Assembly (NCBI RefSeq): GCF_907165205.1
Contig: NC_058191.1
Coordinates: forward strand, 19,284,501-19,348,500
Length of the DNA stretch: 64,000 nucleotides
Source: Coccinella septempunctata
Lineage: Eukaryota; Arthropoda; Insecta; Coleoptera; Coccinellidae
Direction of reading: 5' to 3'
Shown: positions 56,504-64,000 of the stretch, piece after piece
Layout: each line of letters starts with the position of its first letter
Position numbering within the stretch: position 1 is the stretch's first letter
Made by a program: the position numbers and the translations under genes
Notes under the pieces: generated by a model
Database searches by the model: none
Told to the model about the DNA's origin: nothing
The model's input: only the letters and a program-made list of their open reading frames with translations

Positions 56504-59500
56504 GTGTCTCGTAGAGATAGCCGGAATAGCTTGAATGAGTCGAGAGCTCATTCCGCTAGAAGGCCACAACGGGACGGACGCACGAAATGGACATGGGAAG
56601 ATAACTGTATGGTGATGCGTGCACATTATATTGCTTCAGAACTCGCTCAGTCGACCGACAGAAGATATCGCCAAATTTTGGATGATATATGGAAGGACAT
56701 CTGCCCCCTCAGACCTGCATATGCCCAACTGCTGTCCAATCGAGTTAGATGGATAATTGACAATCTTAAATTATCACAGGCAGAGCTGAATGCTATCAAG
56801 ATGAGTTGTTTTCCACGAGTGATAGCGCAGGAAGAGGTTTTGGAAACAGAGATCGAAACTAGAAGATCATCTCTCCGTAGGAAAAGCAGCGGAATACTCC
56901 CAAGAGATGTACGGCAAGAGGAAATTAAGGAAGCCTTCTTTAAAAATTATATAAAATACTCCGGAATGTTGCCGCAAGAGAGGCCGCGTGTTCCCAGGGT
57001 GCAGTACACCAGGCATACACTTGACTCTGTAAGGGCTGTGAATGCCATCCTGGAACAACAACTTCTAGGTGTGGAGAGGCTTGAGGAGATCGTCGATTCA
57101 GTTTACGCTGGTGCTGTGACGGTGTGCGAGGTGCTTGGTCTTGAGATTTTGGATCAACCCGGTAGGGCGACGCCGACAGTAACACCACCATGGAGGAAAC
57201 GCCTGGAACAAAAAATATCATGTATGAGAAGGAAAATCGGTGTAATATATGCTTACCTCAATGCGTCATCTCCGTCTGGACGAGTCCTGAAGGCTGTGAG
57301 GAGGGTGGCTTCTGAGTTCAAGATAAAGCGTCGAGATCCTAACTTCAGGGATCAGATATCTTTCAGGTGCGATGTCCTGAAACAGAAAATAAAAGCATTG
57401 GGTGGCCGTATCAGAAGATATAATGAGAGAGTAAAACGCTATAAGAACAATCGGCTGTACGCAAAAGATCAAAAGCGGTTCTTCAGACAACTCGAAGAAC
57501 AAAAAAACACATCGGAGAAGGAACAGCTAAATCCTGTTAGGGCGCATAGATTTTGGACGGATGTTTGGGGAACGGAGGTCTCATATGATGAAAAAGCATA
57601 TTGGATCGAGGACGTACGCGCGAGTTTACCAGGGGACCAAATGAATGAAGTCGAGATTTCTATGGAGGATATTAAAGGGGCTCTGAAGTACTCTAAAAAC
57701 TGGGCAGCGCCAGGAGTGGACAAACTTCAGAATTACTGGTGGAAGAACTTTACCAGTGTGCACAATTGTTTGGCAAGGTTGTTTCGGAAAGCATTAGATG
57801 ACCCTACAATTATACCGGAATATTTTACTTTGGGAAGGACGTTTCTGGTACCGAAAGGAGGAGATTCTACTGATCCTGAAAATTATCGACCCATCACATG
57901 CCTCTCATCGATCTATAAAATACTAACTGCTGTGCTTGCTGGGAAAATAAGCGAACACCTCAAGAGGAGTAACATGGTGTCAAGGGAGCAAGGTGGATGT
58001 CGCAAGAAGTCTAAAGCATGCAAGGAGCTCCTCATAATCGATCATATACTAACAAAGCAAGCTAAAAAGAAGCTTAGAAATATATCTGTTGCCTGGATCG
58101 ATTATAAAAAGGCGTTCGATTCTGTGCCTCACGCATGGCTCCTGAAGGTGCTTGAAATGCATGGTATACCCGCACAGGTCGTCAGGTTTCTGGGCTACCT
58201 AATGAAGAACTGGAGAACTTGTATTCTTCTGGAGATGGAAGATGGAATTCGAAACTGCGGTTTGGTAAATATTTGTCGTGGTATATTTCAGGGCGATACA
58301 TTAAGTCCGATCTGGTTTTGCTTGGCGCTGAACCCCTTGAGCTACCTCCTCAATAAGTCGGGATATGGGTACGTCATCGATAAGAACAGAAATATTCGGA
58401 TTAACCATCAGCTTTATATAGATGATCTCAAGCTGTTCGCTGCCAGCAGAGATCAGCTAAGAAGATTGCTGGAACTTGTTGCCTCGTTCACCGACTCAAT
58501 TAACATGCAGATGGGAGTGGAAAAGTGTGCAACACTTGAGGTGAGGCGAGGAAAGATCCAGGAAACGGAGGAGAATACAGTACTCATGAATGCAGTCTCG
58601 ATTCCTGCCTTGGGACAGCATGAAACCTATAAATATCTGGGAATAAGGCAGGCTTTGGATATCAGAATGGCAGAAATGAAAGATTCCTTCAAAAATAAAT
58701 TGTACAGACGAGTAAACACCCTGTTAGGGTCAAAGCTGAACTCCAAATTCCTCTTTGATGCAATTAACATCTGGGCTATTCCCTCTATGACGTTTTCTTT
58801 CGGTGTACTGACTTGGTCGGTTACGGACCTACGTGAAATGGATACAGCAATCAGAACAATGCTAACAAAGTTTGGAATGCACCACCCGCACTCATCAGTT
58901 ATACGTCTTTACCTTCCTCGACAACAGGGAGGAAGGGGTCTGGTCAATCTGGAGAGGGCACATGGAAGTATTGTTAGTAAACTTAGGGAATACTTCTTGT
59001 CTCAACACTCCCCGTTCTTTCAGGCCCTTCGCTATGCTGACCAAAATATATCGGCGCTCAAGCTGACTGAGCAGAGTATCCAGGAGTCGACTCTATCCAT
59101 AGACGAGCTGGTAGATAAGTGGAAGTCTAAGGCACTGCACGGCAGGTATCCGGGACATCTGGAAGAAAGAGAAGTTAATAAATATGAATCTTTAACTTAC
59201 CTTCGTGCAGGTTATCTATTTCCTGAGACAGAGGCAAGACTGATCGCCATTCAGGACCAGGTCATGCCAACGAGAATGTACTTAAAGCATATAGCGAAAC
59301 AGGACATTCCCTCGGATCGATGTAGAAGATGTTCTGGCGCACCTGAGTCTATTCAACATCTGACATCGTCTTGTCCCATTTTGGCCCCGAGGGACTACTT
59401 GGACAGGCATAACGCGATGGGAAAAATTTATCACCAGCAACTTGCGCTGAAGCTTGGTCTACTAAAAGATGAAATCCAGCAGCACCTATACGAACCGAAG

Positions 59501-59899
59501 ATCTTACTGCAAAGTCAGAGGTACAAGCTGTACTGGGATGCAACTCTCATCACAGACCGGGGTGTTGCACATAATAGACCAGATATGGCATTGTTCGATC
59601 TAGAAAAAAAGACTTGCCTTCTAGTGGATTTCACAATACCGGCTGATGAAAACCTGTTAAGGGCATATACAGAGAAGGTGACAAAATACGGAGATCTGGC
59701 TCTGCAGATGAGGGAGATGTATGAGTTGCGAACGATCAGTATTCTCCCGCTGATAATTTCGGTGAACGGACTGGTGGAGGCGCACTTGATTGACAACACG
59801 GAGAGGTTATGTTTGGATCGATCGGTAATTTCAAGGGCACAGAAGCAGGTCGTTCTGGGGACGATACGAATAGTGAGAAAGGTCTTGCAAGGAATGTAG
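56504..59899 (+). CDS. R4/Dong-type ORF: Myb-like, RT and restriction-like endonuclease
   Basis: 1,131 residues counted from GTG 56504; the same frame is open upstream to 56348 with no ATG, and the first in-frame ATG (56609) lies inside the N-terminal domain. Domains: Myb-like (TKWTWEDNCMVMRAHYIASE ... RVRWIIDN, residues 28-95); RT from about 390 with NYRPITCLSSIYKILTAVLA, AWIDYKKAFDSVPHAWLLKV, RGIFQGDTLSPIWFCLALNP and catalytic YIDDLKLF near 637; zinc knuckle CRRC...HLTSSC near 938; nuclease RPDMALFD...LLVDFTIPAD near 1025 with EKVTKYGDLALQM. No frameshift or stop. Function: nick target DNA and copy element RNA at the nick. The flanks suggest TA-repeat targeting. Confidence 0.9.
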   Translation: MSRRDSRNSLNESRAHSARRPQRDGRTKWTWEDNCMVMRAHYIASELAQSTDRRYRQILDDIWKDICPLRPAYAQLLSNRVRWIIDNLKLSQAELNAIKMSCFPRVIAQEEVLETEIETRRSSLRRKSSGILPRDVRQEEIKEAFFKNYIKYSGMLPQERPRVPRVQYTRHTLDSVRAVNAILEQQLLGVERLEEIVDSVYAGAVTVCEVLGLEILDQPGRATPTVTPPWRKRLEQKISCMRRKIGVIYAYLNASSPSGRVLKAVRRVASEFKIKRRDPNFRDQISFRCDVLKQKIKALGGRIRRYNERVKRYKNNRLYAKDQKRFFRQLEEQKNTSEKEQLNPVRAHRFWTDVWGTEVSYDEKAYWIEDVRASLPGDQMNEVEISMEDIKGALKYSKNWAAPGVDKLQNYWWKNFTSVHNCLARLFRKALDDPTIIPEYFTLGRTFLVPKGGDSTDPENYRPITCLSSIYKILTAVLAGKISEHLKRSNMVSREQGGCRKKSKACKELLIIDHILTKQAKKKLRNISVAWIDYKKAFDSVPHAWLLKVLEMHGIPAQVVRFLGYLMKNWRTCILLEMEDGIRNCGLVNICRGIFQGDTLSPIWFCLALNPLSYLLNKSGYGYVIDKNRNIRINHQLYIDDLKLFAASRDQLRRLLELVASFTDSINMQMGVEKCATLEVRRGKIQETEENTVLMNAVSIPALGQHETYKYLGIRQALDIRMAEMKDSFKNKLYRRVNTLLGSKLNSKFLFDAINIWAIPSMTFSFGVLTWSVTDLREMDTAIRTMLTKFGMHHPHSSVIRLYLPRQQGGRGLVNLERAHGSIVSKLREYFLSQHSPFFQALRYADQNISALKLTEQSIQESTLSIDELVDKWKSKALHGRYPGHLEEREVNKYESLTYLRAGYLFPETEARLIAIQDQVMPTRMYLKHIAKQDIPSDRCRRCSGAPESIQHLTSSCPILAPRDYLDRHNAMGKIYHQQLALKLGLLKDEIQQHLYEPKILLQSQRYKLYWDATLITDRGVAHNRPDMALFDLEKKTCLLVDFTIPADENLLRAYTEKVTKYGDLALQMREMYELRTISILPLIISVNGLVEAHLIDNTERLCLDRSVISRAQKQVVLGTIRIVRKVLQGM

Positions 59900-59958
59900 C
59901 ATGTTTGTTTGTCTTGGCAAATTTGCCCGACAAGTAAAATGTATCCCCATGGAGGTGG

Positions 59959-60071
<113 letters not shown>

Positions 60072-60076
60072 TACAT

Positions 60077-60370
60077 CTGGCCTACTTTATTGCGTCCTTT
60101 CAAAAAGCAACCTTATTGCGTCTCCCAGAAATACGCTACCTAGGTGGAATCTGATCGAAGTATATTAATCTACGCAAAAAATTACGTAGTTTGGTCGTTT
60201 TAGATCTCAAATATCTTTATTAATAAAGAAGTTGATATACGCACATTATTGCGTCCTTTCATGGTCCTACCATTAGTGCGTCCGGCGTATATTTTGTTTT
60301 CATATGTAGCACAATGCTGCGTCCGAATTTTATTCAATCTTTCACCATTAGCATGTTGTTGCGTCCAGCG
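60077..60370 (+). repeat. Array of TTATTGCGTCC motifs
   Basis: TTATTGCGTCC or close variants at about 60087, 60113, 60246, 60273, 60314 and 60357, all in the same orientation, irregular spacing. Non-coding. The first copy follows CTGGCC, recalling the end of the Tc1-type MITE at 54975. Confidence 0.7.
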
Positions 60371-60849
60371 TAGTTGCCACATATGTTTTAGACTCTGGTA
60401 CAGTAGGATTATTCGAACTCGATGACGTGATCGTATTATAACATTGGCTCCAGTTATTACAACTTTCATCTTCCAAAACACCTCTATATTTATTATGGCT
60501 ATCATCCTTAGTATGTGGACTGCTCACTTGGGGAATCGTATTTCAGAATGTTTCAAACACTCTTTAAGTGTCTTTTTGTCAAGAAGAGCTTTAGTGATTA
60601 TGTAATAATTTTAAAAACGTTATATATTTCATTTTCGTTTTTTTTAATAACAAATGAATGTGAGAGAGTGGTGCTCTGGAGATAACTTAAATTAGGAATG
60701 CATTAACTGCACAGTTGTTAGTTTATCCTTCGTTTATCCTACGAACAATTTGTCAGTCTGGAGAGTCAACTACTCTCTCAGGGTAGTTAAATGGACGGCG
60801 AATAAAATTCTCGAGTTCGATAGAAGAGTTTGAATATAAATCGCAGCCC
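60371..60849. other. Nothing recognised
   Basis: AT-rich, no feature. Confidence 0.4.
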
Positions 60850-60975
60850 GCATCCTAGCTCTTCGATATACAAGGACTCTCTTTGCTTATAGGAGGACGA
60901 AACCATTGAGCATATCCTCAGTGACTGCCCAGCGGCAGACAAGGTTCGCTCAGGCTGGTTCTAGGGGAACTCATG
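60850..60975 (+). pseudogene. Retroelement C-terminal fragment (cysteine-histidine box)
   Basis: Reading EDETIEHILSDCPAADKVRSG resembles the C-x2-C...H-x4-C box near the C-terminus of R1/Jockey-type reverse transcriptases. The upstream cysteine pair is partly lost. Short and frameshifted. Confidence 0.4.
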
Positions 60976-61925
60976 AACTACTCCTCCTCTGTTATCACCT
61001 CTTCCCTTTGGAAGATGGCTCTGGAGGTAGAAGTTTAGCTCTTTGAGCTTGTTTGTGTGCGACAATAGACCGCTTTGGTCGTGGTAGCAGGTCTGGGGGA
61101 TTCGACAGATGCGCCGAACAAACTGTAACTGTAACTCTTCGATACAAAGGATATACTTTCCTCGAATGCAGGAAGACGGGGGTTTCAAAGTTTGCAATAC
61201 CAACATTATACACAAAAGTTGGAAATGGAATGAGATTATTGAGAGGTCAAGACCCACTCAAGGGAATAGTAGCTCATCATAAAATCAGAGTCAAAGAGCT
61301 GGAGTGCTTTGGAGAAGCTAATATCCGACATATAAATGGATCTTAAGCTAGTAGGAAAATTTATCACGCCAGCAGAACAAAAGATATTAGAAAGCCAGAT
61401 TACACAAGCAAAACTGAAGTTTTCATTTGAATATCATATGAGTAAACATATACTTTATATATTTCAAGAGATTGAAAGACCATGACTTACTGTAAAAATC
61501 ATCTTCTGCTTTTCTGGAGTCGGCTGAGCTGATGTCGGAAACGGGAGGATTTGTTCATCAAGATGGGGTGATACTATAGATACTAGAATATCAGGTAGTA
61601 TAAGAAGAATATAATGCAAGTGGTCACCTCAACATCTTGCAGGGCTAGCCGTGATCGACGAAAACTCTTATGCACATCTTGTCCGCGTATATAGAGAGAC
61701 ACAATGCGAATTCCTTACTTCCATCTGAGAGAAGTTTATGGCATAGACAAATAACCAAAGCTCTCATTTGTACCTCCAAAGACCAAAGCAGTTTTTGAGA
61801 ATGATAAAGCTCGCATATATTGCAATTAGGCTTTCTCAACAACTTGGCATATGCCAATTTTTAGATCTGAGAACTAATAACGTTACTGAATTGGAGATTA
61901 TTCTGGCCTGCAGAACTCTGGCAGA
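60976..61925. other. Unassigned
   Basis: Open frames 61053-61346 (+) and 61645-61857 (-) show no recognisable domain. May be UTR of decayed retroelements. Confidence 0.3.
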
Positions 61926-62123
61926 ATGAAGAACTATCTCAAGAACGTGGGGACAACACCTGGTTCTGTCACTAGGTCAAGAAAAGGGGTTCTGGACGTG
62001 ACAATGGTCAACGCAGCTTCCAGAAGAAGTGTTAAAGCTTGGGAAATGGTGACCAAACCATCAATCTCTGACCATAGGATAATCGAATATAAAATAACAG
62101 AAGAGGAACTGATTCACCATTAA
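61926..62123 (+). pseudogene. R1-type endonuclease C-terminal fragment
   Basis: Encodes SRKGVLDVTMVNAASRRSVK, AWEMVTKPSISDHRIIEYKI. The LDVT and SDHR-IEY blocks are the last two motifs of AP endonucleases in R1/I-type elements. Nothing upstream matches. Confidence 0.5.
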
Positions 62124-62279
62124 GATCCATCTGAAGCAAAACTTACAACAGTTCGAAACTAATTGGCCAAACCTCGCGCATTACGATCTGGAACAAAAAG
62201 TCGATCAGAGAATTTTAGAGGCCTTCCACTCCAGTTATCCACTCCCGGAAGTTTGAACAAGTGAGGATGCATCTAATTA

Positions 62280-62640
62280 ATCTTATTCGTGCATGGACTT
62301 ATGCCGACGATTTTAAAATCTTTGGTGATATAGGCTCTATTGAAGACTGCGTTTCCTGCAGCGTGCTTTGTGGACTCATTCTTGATTTGGTGTGGCAGAA
62401 ATCAACTACCATTGAGCATTTTTGAGTGCAATGTCGCCACGTACACCAGAAAAAAGAACTATTTATTGTATAGTTATAGTCTTGATAGCAGCGTCTTGTG
62501 CAAAAAAACAGAGATAAAAGATCTTGGCGTTGTTTTGATCAAAGTTTTACATTTGTTCCTCATGTTAATCATTTACTTGGTACGAGGCCAAGAATGTATG
62601 AATTCATCCTGCGTAATAGCAGATATTTTCTGATCCGGAT
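62280..62640 (+). pseudogene. CR1/Jockey-type RT fragment
   Basis: Across frames: TYADDFKIFGDIGSIEDCV (catalytic YADD at about 62300), FLIWCGRNQLPLSI, ATYTRKKNYLLYSYSLDSSV, KKTEIKDLGVV. This is the palm-to-thumb order of CR1-like RT. Several shifts; no flanking domains. Confidence 0.6.
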
Positions 62641-62830
62641 ACCATGATTTTGCTGTTCAATACATTTGTGACGAGCAAACCGCAAATTGGATGCATTGCT
62701 TGGAACCCAACATACGATTGCCATACACATCACAATGACATATATTCCGAGAGCTGGCGACGAAAATCGGCGAAAGATTTGTAATGGATCATAATTAAAT
62801 ATGAGTTAGTTTTCATGGTGTATATGAATC

Positions 62831-64000
62831 AGCACCCACTTTAAAAGGTCAGGTAGTGGAACATCTGACGGCGACGCTATTTGGTTTATATAAAATTACA
62901 ATATCCGTTCTTTGGGGTGACTACTGACTGCCTGACATATGTGGTCTGAATATTTTATTCACAAATAATATATGATACTAGCTGACCCGGCAAACGTTGT
63001 TTTGCCATATAAATAATTTCCATGTTGTATCATAAAAAAATAGAAATTAAAAATTTTGTCTAAAAAATAAAAAAAAAAATTTAGGGGTGGACTACCCCTA
63101 ACATTTAGGGGGATGAAAAATAGATGTTGGCCGATTCTCATAGATAGCTGACCCGACAAACGTTGTTCTGCCATATAAATAATTTCCTAATGATTAAATT
63201 ACTAAAATGGCTATTAAAAAATAAGGGTTGATCGTAGAAGGGTGAAAATTGAGGATTGTATGTATTTTTGTATGTTGTATCATAAAAAAATAGAAATTAA
63301 AAATTTTGTCTAAAAAATACAAAAAAAAATTTAGGGGTGGACTACCCCTAACATTTAGGGGGATGCAAAATAGATGTTGGCCGATTCTCATAGATAGCTG
63401 ACCCGACAAACGTTGTTCTGCCATATAAATAATTTCCTAATGATTAAATTACTAAAATGGCTATAAAAAAATAAGGGTTGATCGTAGAAGGGTGAAAATT
63501 GAGGATTGTATGTATTTTTGTATGTTGTATCATAAAAAAATAGAAATTAAAAATTTCGTCTAAAAAATACAAAAAAAAATTTAGGGGTGGACTACCCCTA
63601 ACATTTAGGGGGATGAAAAATAGATGTTGGCCGATTCTCATAGATACCGGATAAGCACAAAAAATTTCATCAAAATCGGTCAAGCCGTTTCGGAGGAGTA
63701 TGGTAACGAAAACTATGACACGAGAATTTTATATATTAGAAGATTTGAGCAGTAAATGCAGTTTCAGCCAATACAATTCTTTTGAAACAACATCGTCAAG
63801 GCAGCAACTTATGTGGTGTACTGACACACCGCGTTTCACTAAAATGAGATCTGACCACTTTTTCAAGTTTTCTGTTCTATGAACTAGTGACAATTTTCAA
63901 TCATTACAAAATACTTGTAGAGCGTGTTGTTATTTCATATACCTACATTAAAGCGCGTCGCCGCTAGGTGTTCCACTACCTGACCTTGAGAGTGGGTGCT
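62831..64000. mobile_element. Terminal-inverted-repeat element reaching the window end
   Basis: AGCACCCACT at 62831 followed by AAGGTCAGGTAGTGGAACA is matched, inverted, by the last 50 bases of the window ending AGTGGGTGCT. The terminal match is about 48 bp with few differences. No transposase. Its right limit may be exactly 64000 or beyond. Confidence 0.65.
62975..63745 (+). repeat. Dispersed repeat with internal 250-bp tandem units
   Basis: Starts ATACTAGCTGACCCGGCAAA, with units at 62981 (166 bp, lacking an 84-bp part), 63147 (250 bp) and 63397 (250 bp). Ends with TTCATCAAAATCGGTCAAGC, GACACGAGAATTTTATATAT and TTAGAAGAT. The ends are typical of a widespread arthropod non-autonomous repeat whose class I cannot fix from sequence. 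It lies inside the TIR element above. Confidence 0.7.

Overview
The window looks like a piece of an AT-rich arthropod, most likely insect, genome. It is almost entirely a nested graveyard of transposable elements. There are no operons, rRNA, tRNA or CRISPR arrays. Only three short segments look like possible host coding sequence: a clear exon of a cytosolic carboxypeptidase (40658-40887, +), a probable terminal exon of an unknown gene (38929-39091, -), and a broken unknown reading frame (36887-37135, -). The insect assignment is inference from the combination of Penelope-like, Jockey-like, CR1-like, R4/Dong-like, BEL/Pao, Crypton, Harbinger, Tigger and Tc1/mariner elements, very long (TA)n tracts and short CCTAA runs.

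Layout. 0.25-4.5 kb: a 4.3-kb long-inverted-repeat element whose arms are built from 134-bp units. Its spacer holds a Penelope-like element (PLE) with a 12-bp target duplication, inverted terminal repeats and hammerhead-ribozyme motifs. 4.5-13.7 kb: relics of an LTR gag, a 5' fragment of a Jockey-like element fused to an antisense ORF1 fragment, Harbinger and Tigger relics, a palindrome and a 167-bp duplication. 13.7-17.8 kb: a nearly complete CR1-like retrotransposon with a well-placed -1 frameshift heptamer between ORF1 and ORF2. 17.8-22.9 kb: a Dong-like element next to (TAA)n, split by Jockey copy A with a 13-bp target duplication. 23-31 kb: tandem, inverted and dispersed non-coding repeats. 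31.0-35.8 kb: Jockey copy B with an 11-bp target duplication. 36-41 kb: the sparse host-like segments. 41.4-46 kb: Crypton, BEL/Pao, Jockey-like fragments and a 582-bp PLE-derived element carrying two hammerhead motifs. 46-52.7 kb: inverted-repeat elements and about sixteen copies of a short GTCCAGCYATGCACG-like motif. 52.7-60.1 kb: three R4/Dong-type insertions (two families, both orientations) and a Tc1/mariner MITE, all lying in (TA)n. One of the R4-type elements (56251-59974) has an uninterrupted ORF of over 1,130 codons and may be recent. 60-64 kb: a second motif-rich repeat, degraded retroelement pieces, and a terminal-inverted-repeat element reaching the window edge.

How the parts relate. 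The elements form a layered record: Jockey A lies inside a Dong-like element, the PLE inside an inverted-repeat element, a PLE derivative inside a Jockey-like endonuclease, and a MITE inside a (TA)n tract created or preserved by R4-type insertions. The observations most worth following are the (TA)n-associated R4-type island, the AUG-less R4-type ORF, the hammerhead motifs, the frameshift heptamer, and three unrelated non-coding families built from a short motif repeated many times.
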